In this document: in pieces, positions 25,381 through 36,452 of the stretch
Layout: every line of letters begins with the position of its first letter
How positions within the stretch are numbered: the stretch's first letter is position 1
The notes under the pieces: model-generated
The model's input: the letters and a program-made list of their open reading frames with translations, nothing else
Database searches by the model: none
What the model was told of the DNA's origin: nothing
Program-made: the position numbers and the translations under genes
NCBI GenBank assembly: GCA_035610835.1
Contig: CM069455.1
Coordinates: forward strand, 43,268,928 to 43,332,927
Reading direction: 5' to 3'
Length of the DNA stretch: 64,000 nucleotides
Source of the DNA: Ophiura sarsii
Taxonomy: Eukaryota > Echinodermata > Ophiuroidea > Amphilepidida > Ophiuridae

Positions 25381-25904
25381 GACAACTTAATATTTTCAAA
25401 CTTAATATTAAAATTGTAATGATTTAATTTAATTCACACCAAAAAGATTGTGTGCTCGCGTTGCAAAGTTTCTTCTGTCCCATTGTAGCCTTAAATATTC
25501 CGTAATGCCTGTGATAATGTTAAGGGGCAAAAGCGCTTTCGTGATAATATATCATCATCCTTCGTCTGAAGAGCAGGCGACTAGAAGTTTTCTCTATGTA
25601 CGTAGGTCTTCAGCAAGAGTGATTATCTGTCACAGTCGTTCTTGAATCATGCTTTCATTGTCCACTATTACGTGTTGTATATTATACATGTAGGTCAAAT
25701 ATGATGTACATTGACGACCAGGTCTTCTTTGGGCGACCAGGTCGTGCAAGCCTAACCATCGGCAATTGGTATTATGTAGGTGGCATACATTACTCTTCAT
25801 CAAGGATTCTCAGCTGGCGGCACTTTACACGGTGGATAAAAGGTGGATAAAAGGCTCTGTAAGTTGGCCATGTCATAAATTGTGGTTTGAAGCATGATCC
25901 GTGC

Positions 25905-26095
25905 GTTATTTAACACTTTCCACGCGGCAGGCGTCTGCAGACGACATTCCAAAATTTCACAAAATGTTAAAAATGACATTATTGCATTGAATTTCAATAC
26001 CCTCTTTGGAATCACCATGAGAAAAGCATTGAAAGAAATACAAACAAGCCTAGTCTTGGTTATCCTTGAGGTAAACTTTCCCAAATGCACACCAT
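25905..26095. repeat. Dispersed repeat (AACACTTTCC...CGGCAGGCG family)
   Basis: Shares AACACTTTCCACGCGGCAGG, ACATTCCAAAATTTCACAAA and GAATCACCATGAGAAA blocks with 62399-62545 and 62760-62895. It ends in a CAAGCCTAGT-like stretch. Probably an uncharacterised interspersed element. Confidence 0.6.
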
Positions 26096-26134
26096 GCTAA
26101 GTCCTGCATATGTTAAGGTCACTTGCGCCCGATG

Positions 26135-26232
26135 CTATAATAGACCCACAGATACCTGAAATCTGTGCCATAATAGACCCACAGATACCTGAAATATGTG
26201 CCATAATAGACCCAAGATACCTGAAATCCGCC
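26135..26232. repeat. 33-bp tandem repeat, ~3 copies
   Basis: Direct repeats of CATAATAGACCCACAGATAC followed by CTGAAATCTGTGC. They give the repeated minus-strand reading VYYGTYFRYLW, which is a repeat artefact and not a gene. Confidence 0.85.
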
Positions 26233-26289
26233 ACATGGCTGATAGCATACCAATATACCTGGAGTGTTAGGTGAGGACTGCATCAGTTG

Positions 26290-26870
26290 GCAGTCATCTA
26301 TACTGTTTTTGGATACGCTAATTATTGATGAGGCCAAGGTCTTTTGCTGCTGTAGCAGTATTTGTCAGCTGAGCTCACATAATTGTGGTCTCAAGTAAGG
26401 CGAAGTCATCTGCAAAATGTAGGTCGTTTTAGAACAACGGCAGGATGCCGTCTCAAGGAAAGTAGATGTGTCACAACTCCTCAGTCAAGATCACATGCAG
26501 CCTTCTTCAATAATTGTAGTCTTCAAATATTGCAACAAGGAATGAAGCCAGCATGTAATGTACCCTGTTGCACTCCAGTGGAGACAGCGGAGAATACTAC
26601 CACTGGATAGCTTAGTCAGCATGCCATGCGATTTCAGTTTGCCATACACTTTATCAGCGGCTAGAGGATAAACTTTAGCTGTAGACATGCAAAAGACGGC
26701 TAATATCTTAAAAGCCTGCAAGAAATTTACGGCAGAGGAAGCTAAGAATGTGGTAAAAAGTATGGCATAACACAATAAAGAAAGTATTTTCTTGTGTAGA
26801 TGGAGCACTGATCCGCCCTCGTAATCAAACACATGCCCGGTTATTTTGGCCCGGTCGGGCAAGCTATACG
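26290..26870 (-). pseudogene. Non-LTR retrotransposon reverse transcriptase, degraded
   Basis: Read on the minus strand it shows, in order, STGVQQGT (26560-26577), a stretch equivalent to the region between palm motifs, then NDLHFADDFALLETT (FADD box at 26399-26422) and LTNTATAAKDLGL. GxxQGxxLxP-type and (F/Y)xDD motifs are the conserved active-site blocks of LINE reverse transcriptases; the paired aspartates bind catalytic metal. Several stops and at least two frameshifts break it, so it is inactive. It lies inside the 7-kb long-TIR element. The clade was not determined. Confidence 0.75.
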
Positions 26871-27144
26871 AGTGATCAGCGCTGATTAGCTCTGCTCCGG
26901 GGAAACTTATTTAGCCCGTAGTTAGGACTATTTACCCTATCAATCGGTAAAATGCGATAAAAACATCCAACAGCACATTTGTTTGCGTCCATCTTGTGTG
27001 TTTTTCAGGCATGTGTTTTTTCTTTTTGCAAAACATATGCACTTTTTTACAAAACTAGGCAGCACAATTAGTCCTCTTTAAAATACGCAAATTCCCTACC
27101 TAATTTACCCATAATGACAATGATCAGTAGAGAGCTACTCCTGG

Positions 27145-27450
27145 GGAACTATTGCAGTAGACTATAAGGGTGATGAAATGGATGGTTGGTTGGTTGGTTC
27201 CTGTCATGACTGACAGCTCGTGACCTCGCAGATACTGCGCCGCAGATGATGATTTTCAGCAAAGGAGTAACAATCACAGAGAGGGAGTCCAGTAATAGAT
27301 ATTATTTGGTCAATCCATCAGGACCAAGATCAGGGCCTTTCTTTCTCTTCCCTTCAATCATGCCTTGCATAATAACCTTCTCTAAGTTGTTACCCTTGCG
27401 TCTCGTCGTGAGATGTGACCAAAGTAGCTCAGCATATGGGTGTTCACAGA
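27145..27450 (-). pseudogene. Non-LTR retrotransposon ORF2 C-terminal fragment
   Basis: The minus strand reads MLSYFGHISRRDA, then after a frameshift NNLEKVIMQGMIEGKRKKG, then after another shift a remnant of the usual RGRPRTRW-type block, and later LSLCDC-like residues. This order (FGHxxR, LEK, G.xxGxRxxGRP, D.I..) is typical of the region after the reverse transcriptase in several LINE clades. It lies upstream of the reverse transcriptase fragment on the minus strand, so it must belong to a different or rearranged copy. Confidence 0.7.
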
Positions 27451-28370
27451 GTGAAGAAGTCGTTTAGAATATCTACCACCTTAATAATCCACCATCTTAA
27501 GAAATAATAGTACAAGCAAAGCATGAACATGATGAAGGTGCATAGAAGGAACACACATGTTAGAAACAGGGTGGGAATAATAGGGATTGAATAAAAATAG
27601 AAAGGAAGATTGCATCCGTGCTACGTCCATGATATAGCAAACGGCTAAGATTCAAATACTAATGAAAATGAACAACAACTCAATTCAACGCTATCCTATA
27701 ATCGATCCCATCACATTAAATCATCAACAGTTTATTGGTATCTATGATCAATGATGCGTCTCATGCTCGTAGCAATTTCTGATTAGCTGTCTAATTTCGC
27801 TGAACGCTGTTTCTACAGAGCTCTCACCGCTTTTTAGCCGGCTAATCTCTCTACATTATCCTACTTTTTAAGGATAATTTAAATGATTATCCGTCTAGGC
27901 ACCAAACATGAAAGATGACTATCTTTCAGTCTAGGCACCCTCTTGCCTCACTGTGTAGGCCTACTGGCTATCGATGCTTTTGCATATATCGCTTCTCAAT
28001 CCTCAGGTATGAACTTTTGTTTTCACTCAGAAAATGTATTGACAAAGCTCTGAAACTTGCGCTGCAAATAATGTCCGATGTATATTCTTTCGTTGTCAAA
28101 AAATGCCTAAATCACAAATACAAACACCTCTGTCCATACTAACATATCATATTTTTACACTGATTTGGGTGACCGTTGTATCCCGGCGTTGTATGGACCC
28201 TTTACCTGCTCGTTTCCCAACTGTATGGGATCATTACATTTTGGCTGGCCCTTACCATACCAGTTTGTTCCTGTCATTAGCGTACCTCCCGGGTGGTCAT
28301 GTGCCACCCCAACGGCTTTGACCGGGAAGGCCAGCTCAATTGGCTACAGGGCAAAAAACTACAAGCCGTT

Positions 28371-29605
28371 GATTGGTGAACATTTGTGAAAATTGTTGAA
28401 AAGAAGTGATTTTGACCTTTTAGTTCAACCGCCATTTAAAAGGTGTCCATGGAAACCACTCAAAACATTATCATCAACATATATATAATTGCAGATCATA
28501 ACATTATAAAACAGGTATTTCTGCCCATAAATGTCTATTTTTGATAGTTTCCATGGTAACAAGTAATAAACAAAGCACAACTGGCACAACCAACCCATCT
28601 AATATTATCCACCATGTTATAGAGAACATACTTGTGAAATATCGGGGTATAAATGTCAAATATAGTTGATTAAGAGCAATTTTACAGGTATTTTCCCTTG
28701 AAAATGTCTGTTTTTGATGGTTTCCATGGTAACAAGCAATAACCAAATTACAAATGGTACAACCAATCCATCTGAAATTAGGCAGCATGTGATAGAGAAC
28801 ATATTGGTGAAATCTCAGGGTATAAATCTCAAAAATAGTTGATTTAGAGCAATTTTACTAAATCTACTATGTTTGAATGGCGGCCATTTTGAAATCCAAG
28901 ATGGCCGCCGCACCATTGCTCGAAAAACGTGGGTTCCTTGATTTTTGAAATCAGCGCTTAAAAACACTCCTTTAAGCTAATTTTAATTCTGCCTGCCAGT
29001 AGTGAACATCTTTTTCACACCCGATTCTCTATAATAGTGTTTTACCAGCAACAGATTGGTGAAAATGGTTGAAAAATGAGTGATTTTGACATATATTTCG
29101 TCAAACCGCCATTGAAAAAGTTTCCATGGATACCACTCAAAATTGAAATGCAAATTTCTCATCCAAATTATGTATAATTGCAGATGATACTAAAAGCAAT
29201 TTCATGATGAATAGATGACAAAAACCTCCAAATAAGAGTGATTTTAGAGGTATTTTTGCCCAAAAACGTCTATTTTTGATGGTTTCCATGGTAACAAGTA
29301 ATAAACCAAGTACAACTGGCACAACCTATCCACCTACAATTATGCACCGTGTTATAGAGAACATATTGGTGAAATTTCATGGTATGAATCTCAAAAATAT
29401 TTTATTTAGAGCAATTTTACTAAATCTCCTATATTTGAATGGCGGCCATTTTGAAATCCAAGATGGCCGCCACACCATTGCTCGAAAAATGTGGGTTCCT
29501 GGCTTTTTGAAATCAGTGCATCAAAACACCCCTATATGCCAATTTTCATGCTTCCTGCCAAAAGTGAACATCTTGGCCATTTTTTGTTACATATCCGCTC
29601 CACTA
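28371..29605. repeat. Right long terminal inverted repeat
   Basis: Reverse complement of the left repeat with a few small indels, for example an extra ~10 bases near the tip and a slightly shorter inner part. The high similarity between the two arms suggests a young insertion or conversion between arms. Confidence 0.88.
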
Positions 29606-32600
29606 TGTGGATTTCAAGCTGTATAATCCCATTATAAAGGTGATAATCATTCTTTCTTCCATTACAGGCCACTACAATTACCTTCTGAAATCAGTGCCTG
29701 GGGTACGTGTTTGTGCAACTTCAGCAGTGAGTGACTCAATTGCCATCTTCAAAAGGTAATTATAGTGTACCTGTATAGGAAATATGAATGATTATCATTT
29801 TATACTGGGTTACAGCTAGCTTGAAATCCACAAGCTTGTGAAAACCACATAAAAAAATAAAATTTAAAAAAATTAGAGGGAAAAAAAAAAAAAATTGGAA
29901 AAAAAAAAAAAAAAAAAAAAATCTTACAAATTTTCGAATTTGTTGTATTTTTACAACTTTTTCCAGTTGTAGTTAAGGAGCTGTGGATTTCAAGCTGTAT
30001 AATCCCATTATAAAGGTGATAATCATTCTTTCTTCCATTACAGGCCACTACAATTACCTTCTGAAATCAGTGCCTGGGGTACGTGTTTGTGCAACTTCAG
30101 CAGTGAGTGACTCAATTGCCATCTTCAAAAGGTAATTATAGTGTACCTGTATAGGAAATATGAATGATTATCATTTTATACTGGGTTACAGCTAGCTTGA
30201 AATCCACAAGCTTGTGAAAACCACATAAAAAAATAAAATTTAAAAAAATTAGAGGGAAAAAAAAAAAAATTGGAAAAAAAAAAAAAAAAAAAAAAAATCT
30301 TACAAATTTTCGAATTTGTTGTATTTTTACAACTTTTTCCAGTTGTAGTTAAGGAGCTGTGGATTTCAAGCTGTATAATCCCATTATAAAGGTGATAATC
30401 ATTCTTTCTTCCATTACAGGCCACTACAATTACCTTCTGAAATCAGTGCCTGGGGTACGTGTTTGTGCAACTTCAGCAGTGAGTGACTCAATTGCCATCT
30501 TCAAAAGGTAATTATAGTGTACCTGTATAGGAAATATGAATGATTATCATTTTATACTGGGTTACAGCTAGCTTGAAATCCACAAGCTTGTGAAAACCAC
30601 ATAAAAAAATAAAATTTAAAAAAATTAGAGGGAAAAAAAAAAAAAATTGGAAAAAAAAAAAAAAAAAAAAAAAATCTTACAAATTTTCGAATTTGTTGTA
30701 TTTTTACAACTTTTTCCAGTTGTAGTTAAGGAGCTGTGGATTTCAAGCTGTATAATCCCATTATAAAGGTGATAATCATTCTTTCTTCCATTACAGGCCA
30801 CTACAATTACCTTCTGAAATCAGTGCCTGGGGTACGTGTTTGTGCAAGAACAGGCTCTCGTGTCGGAATGGACCTCGAAAAGTCCAGATTTCTTTCAAAA
30901 ATTTGAAATTAAGAAAAAACAAGAACATTTGAGAATAGATAGAAAGAAGAAAAAATGTGAAAGAAAGTAATCATCCTAGTTTTGCCCCCCCCCCCAGAAA
31001 TAAACATTGATGTGTGTGAGTGGGGGGGGGGGGGGGGGGGTCAATGCATGCCCCACCCATCTCAGTGTCATGAATTAAAATATTAAAAGTTAAATGATTA
31101 CGTGAAAGGAATAAATTGACTGAATCAAGTAATTAATTTTGCCTTCCCGTCCCATACTCTCTGGCACGTCATTATAATGAAAGGCGCACACAACTAATTC
31201 AGTCTAGAAATCCACTTCCGGCCAAAAGTTGAGTACAGCAATAGTTCCTATAAAACACAAAAAGTGTGCGAAATCGACACATTAGCTGGCACTGTCCTCT
31301 CGAATGTTGCATGTATGTGTTGTGTGGAATATGTACGTGAAGTTTGTAAAAGAAACGGGATGATTTGAGCTTGATTATAATTTTATCCACCGATTTACCG
31401 CCATTTTTGCATCCCAGCCTGAGGACTGAAAATTAGGTGATGAAATTAATACTTCCCAATTCAGCGGTATTTACTGAAAAATGTGACGAATAACTTTCCT
31501 TGATATTCAGATATGTTATAAATAAGCGTTTATGGCATAAGATTGCAAGTTTTCACAAAAATTGACTGGTGAAGTTTTGAAATAGAGCGGTTTTATAATA
31601 GGCCGACATTTGTGTGTAAAGCCTATGGGGAGCTAATTAGTTGCGTGCTCCCTTCAGTCTGTAAACTTTCGACGAATAGGGAAAGTGAGTGTTTTGAGAC
31701 TTGGTGAAATAAGGTGGGAATTCATCTTGGAAATCGAATACTATTTTTTTCTAACCAAATCTATGTTAAAATAACCCATTGCATTACAGGCGTAATTGTA
31801 TTTCACACATTGCCACATTTGAGTAATAAGCTTAAATTTCTGTTTCTAAAATCTCGAGTCCGACTCACTCCCGAGCCCAGCAAAATAGGCCTACTCGAGG
31901 TTGCTCATGTTCTCTGATCTAAGTGGGTTCAAATCAGAAACCTTGTCCCAAGTTCAATATCTTTCAACGCTGAGGATTTATTTTATTAATTTAAACACGC
32001 AGTACAGCTTGAATTAGGCAAAGTAAAAATTAAAACATGTTTAGCGTTGTGACTTTTTTTCAAAAAAGGAAGGAAGAGGCCCTTTTTTCCTTCTTCTTTT
32101 TTCCCCCCACTTTTAGTACAAATTGGCCTGGAAAGCGATAAACTTTGGGAACCTGAAAAAGTTATGACTGAAATTAAGAGAGAAAAAAAAAATTGAAGCG
32201 GACCCCAAGCAAAAAGGAAGCGGGAGGGGACGCTAAACAGGGTTTTTTTTGTTGGCCTTAATTAGTCTAGTGTATATTAGACACATTTGCAACACAATGC
32301 TGAGCGACGTAGTCCTCGATCCTGTTGACCGCTGCGCTGACATGGTGCTGGCATCACACATGCAGTAACCCCCACATACAAATGGTCTGCGACAAGCCTG
32401 GGCAATTCCATGGTTCCGCTGACCCGACCCAAAAAAATATTCCCATGGCCCTTTCCATGCGCCCTCCCTGTTTTTCGCTCGATCAGCAATGCAAAGCGTC
32501 CTGTAGTCACGCGTCTATAGTCTATTTTGTCTTCCTCGATACAGTGATTTCACTGCATCATCCTTACTGATCGCACTGAATAACCCCCTCCCCCACTGAC

Positions 32601-33541
32601 GTGCACCCCAATTGGCCCAATTTTCATTGAGCCCATAGAGAATGCATCGGTTGGTATGTAGCCCAAAAAAGGCATGTTCATACCCCCGTCGTTGCGCATC
32701 GGTCGACGTCGACGGATGATTATATAGTTGACATTGTTTCAACTCTCGCACCGTGATGGCGGCTGATGCGCGACGATGATTCCTCAGCGTCCCATGTGGC
32801 TGGCGCGTAACCGTAACATGCACAGCGTTGCTCGACTTGCTTGCCTGAAACCACTGTGACCCGGGTTCAATGCCTACATCGGTCGGTCGGTCGGTCATAT
32901 TAATTTTAGGTGAATTTTCACCTATTGTTTTCAAAAACATTCAAAAAATGCATTAATTTTCACTTTTTTTCAAAAACATTCAAATAATGCTTTAATTTTC
33001 ACTTTTTTTCAAAAACATTCAACAAATGCATTAATTTTCACTTTTTTCCAAAACCATTCAAAAATTGCATTAATGTTCACATTTTTTTTCATAATTTTCA
33101 CATTTTTTCCCCCAAAACATTCAAAAATTGCAATATTTTGTTCACATTTTCAAATCATTTCAAAAAAATTCAATAATTTTCCAAAAAAAACCCCCTCAAA
33201 TTTAAAATAAATGTTACAAATTTCTAATATTCCATACAAAACTGAATTCAATTTGTTTGTCTCAAACAAAAAGGGGGGGGGGGTAATTTGAGCTCATTAG
33301 GGGAGGGGGGTAATTTGAGCTCATTGGGGGAGGGGGGGGGGTAATTTGAGCTCATAAAAATCTGTCGGTACAGCAATTGCTCTGACAAAACACGCAATGG
33401 TTTGCGCGTTCATTTTCTGTGCTTCAGACAGCAGGCAGGCAGGCAGGCAGGCGATAACTTAATCGCTTAAAAAACTCTTCACGGTTTAAAAATATTAATT
33501 CTAGAAAGCTAGCTAGGCCCTATGTCATATCATGACAGGTA

Positions 33542-33763
33542 CTGTAAAAGTGGAAATGTTCACGCGTGTAAATCTTCGCGCATTGCACATTTTGAACAAT
33601 TTTGCTTGTTTTTATTTTCGCGATTTTGAGGTTCCATGCATACTTCCATGCATAGACAGACCTATACAAAATGAATATATTCGCGCGTTTTAATTTTCGG
33701 CTTGCTGATTTGAGCGCGAAAAGCGCGAAAATAAATGTAGCGCAAACATTTCCACTTTTACAG
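33542..33763. mobile_element. 222-bp MITE, copy 5
   Basis: Same element and same position in the unit as 3991-4212, with TA at both borders. Confidence 0.85.
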
Positions 33764-34964
33764 TATTATGTTGTGATTACTTTTTGTCTGTGGCTGATCT
33801 TTTTGGCCCAATGAGGTGCATTTGTGATGATAAGGTTTGTCAATTGAAATAATATATAGGGAAATCTATTGTTCATTACATAATTGGGCTATTATAGTTG
33901 GTAACACTTGGTGACCCTGCCTGGACACACAGCACATGTATGCCATTAATCACACATGTTTACTCAGAACTTTAGGATGCCTTGTTGTCTTCACTCATTG
34001 GACCATTATGTAGCCCAATTCTTGTCATGTTGTTCTTAATTGCACATTATTTGGGCTGCTTTTACCTGTTTGCACATTATTTGGGCTGCATTTCCCTTTT
34101 TTGTGTGATTTCAGGAACCTTTTTGGGTGCATTTGCATTACATTTTGGAAACACTTGCTGTTTGCCTTACATATAGCATAGCTGCACTATGTAGGTACCA
34201 TAGACTGTAATAATCATGCAGATGACATTGGTTTTTACTCTGATTTTGTTATGGCAAGTGGAACATATACCAAAGACGAATGACGAGTTCGGACCGATGC
34301 GCCCTTTTTAATCTTAGCGCGCACACTCTGCTGATCTGACAATGTCACCATGGGATCAAAATCAAAGATCTGCAGTAATCGTATTATGAACATTTGTTGG
34401 ATATATCGAATGCTGTGCTGGAGCACACTTAATAACTACTGGTATTATAGTACTGCATGCATAGATTTGACATGGACATTTCAACATTACGCACAAACTT
34501 GCATGTCTACGAGACGTGAAAGCGTACATACATTGCATGACAAAACTGTACGTATGTCGACCGCTTGAAATAGTCAACCGCTTGAAATAGTGCGCTAACA
34601 GTAACATTGAATGGAAGTAAAACATGTGGGTTTTTTGCCTTGCATTGTTGTTGTTTTGGTACAATTGGGCTTGTAAGGAAAACCATTGGCAACATGTAAG
34701 CCCAAATATGATGGCAAAACCATGAATGATAATCATGCTTAGCTACACATGTTTTGTATTGAGGAAGTACTGTGGACTTCAAATTTTCCCTCTTTCAAAT
34801 CCAATTGTATGTTTGTGCATTCAATTTTTAAAAAAAAAAAAAATTGTGGATGGAAAATGTGAAAATTTGAAACTTAATTTGAAAAAAATTAGAGAAAAAA
34901 AAAAAAAAATGAAAATTGGAATAAATTGGACTTTCAGAATCCAGATTGACAAAATATCCTGTTG

Positions 34965-36452
34965 CAGCAGTGAGTGACTCAATTGCCATCTTCAAAAGGT
35001 AATTATAGTGTACCTGTATAGGAAATATGAATGATTATCATTTTATACTGGGTTACAGCTAGCTTGAAATCCACAAGCTTGTGAAAACCACATAAAAAAA
35101 TAAAATTTAAAAAAATTAGAGGGAAAAAAAAAAAAAATTGGGAAAAAAAAAAAAAAAAAAAAAATCTTACAAATTTTCGAATTTGTTGTATTTTTACAAC
35201 TTTTTCCAGTTGTAGTTAAGGAGCTGTGGATTTCAAGCTGTATAATCCCATTATAAAGGTGATAATCATTCTTTCTTCCATTACAGGCCACTACAATTAA
35301 CCTTCTGAAATCAGTGCCTGGGGTACGTGTTTGTGCAACTTCAGCAGTGAGTGACTCAATTGCCATCTTCAAAAGGTAATTATAGTGTACCTGTATAGGA
35401 AATATGAATGATTATCATTTTATACTGGGTTACAGCTAGCTTGAAATCCACAAGCTTGTGAAAACCACATAAAAAAATTAGAGGGAAAAAAAAAAAAAAT
35501 TGGAAAAAAAAAAAAAAAAAAAAAAAATCTTACAAATTTTCGAATTTGTTGTATTTTTACAACTTTTTCCAGTTGTAGTTAAGGAGCTGTGGATTTCAAG
35601 CTGTATAATCCCATTATAAAGGTGATAATCATTCTTTCTTCCATTACAGGCCACTACAATTACCTTCTGAAATCAGTGCCTGGGGTACGTGTTTGTGCAA
35701 CTTCAGCAGTGAGTGACTCAATTGCCATCTTCAAAAGGTAATTATAGTGTACCTGTATAGGAAATATGAATGATTATCATTTTATACTGGGTTACAGCTA
35801 GCTTGAAATCCACAAGCTTGTGAAAACCACATAAAAAAATAAAATTTAAAAAAATTAGAGGGAAAAAAAAAAAAAATTGGAAAAAAAAAAAAAAAAAAAA
35901 AAAATCTTACAAATTTTCGAATTTGTTGTATTTTTACAACTTTTTCCAGTTGTAGTTAAGGAGCTGTGGATTTCAAGCTGTATAATCCCATTATAAAGGT
36001 GATAATCATTCTTTCTTCCATTACAGGCCACTACAATTACCTTCTGAAATCAGTGCCTGGGGTACGTGTTTGTGCAACTTCAGCAGTGAGTGACTCAATT
36101 GCCATCTTCAAAAGGTAATTATAGTGTACCTGTATAGGAAATATGAATGATTATCATTTTATACTGGGTTACAGCTAGCTTGAAATCCACAAGCTTGTGA
36201 AAACCACATAAAAAAATAAAATTAAAAAAAATTAGAGGGAAAAAAAAAAAAAATTGGAAAAAAAAAAAAAAAAAAAAAAATCTTACAAATTTTCGAATTT
36301 GTTGTATTTTTACAACTTTTTCCAGTTGTAGTTAAGGAGCTGTGGATTTCAAGCTGTATAATCCCATTATAAAGGTGATAATCATTCTTTCTTCCATTAC
36401 AGGCCACTACAATTACCTTCTGAAATCAGTGCCTGGGGTACGTGTTTGTGCA
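34965..36452. repeat. 376-bp tandem repeat array 6
   Basis: Four units' worth of repeat. Exon-like centres lie at 35287-35375 (89 nt because of an extra A, which gives a stop), 35650-35737 and 36027-36114. The spacer near 35470 lacks part of the ATAAAATTTAAAA stretch. This is the most diverged array visible and sits nearest the edge. Confidence 0.92.

Larger units (their letters stand above)
22568..29605. mobile_element. 7.04-kb element with long modular terminal inverted repeats
   Basis: The ends are TAGTGGAGCGGATATGT and its inverse ACATATCCGCTCCACTA. The flanks show a 3-bp duplication, TGT, at 22565-22567 and 29606-29608, and the empty site exists in the neighbouring 376-bp repeats. The inverted repeats (22568-23879 and 28371-29605) are near-identical, about 1.2-1.3 kb, and built of repeated modules. 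The core has no intact gene, only non-LTR retrotransposon fragments. The TSD size is compatible with several DNA-transposon superfamilies. The terminal bases are not the 5'-CACTA of EnSpm/CACTA. I infer a non-autonomous foldback-like DNA transposon of unassigned family. Confidence 0.85.
22304..30846. repeat. 376-bp tandem repeat array 5 (interrupted)
   Basis: The left part is 22304-22567, and the right part 29606-30846 lies beyond the 7-kb insertion. Exon-like centres lie at 29668-29755, 30044-30131 and 30420-30507. Removing the insertion and one copy of TGT restores a normal four-unit array. Confidence 0.92.
22303..34963. repeat. Higher-order tandem repeat, copy 5, split by a 7-kb insertion
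   Basis: Repeat array at 22304-22567 and 29606-30846, then the 4.12-kb segment (30847-34963). A 7,038-bp element (22568-29605) interrupts the first 376-bp repeat between GAGCTG and TGTGGATTTC, so it arrived after that repeat existed. Without the insertion and its 3-bp duplication the copy is about 5.62 kb long, like its neighbours. Confidence 0.95.

Noticed and set aside
22568..29605. Assignment of the long-TIR element to EnSpm/CACTA because of CACTA at its right tip and the 3-bp duplication
   Set aside because: CACTA elements start 5'-CACTA and end TAGTG-3'. Here the order is reversed (starts TAGTG, ends CACTA), so the resemblance is not diagnostic.
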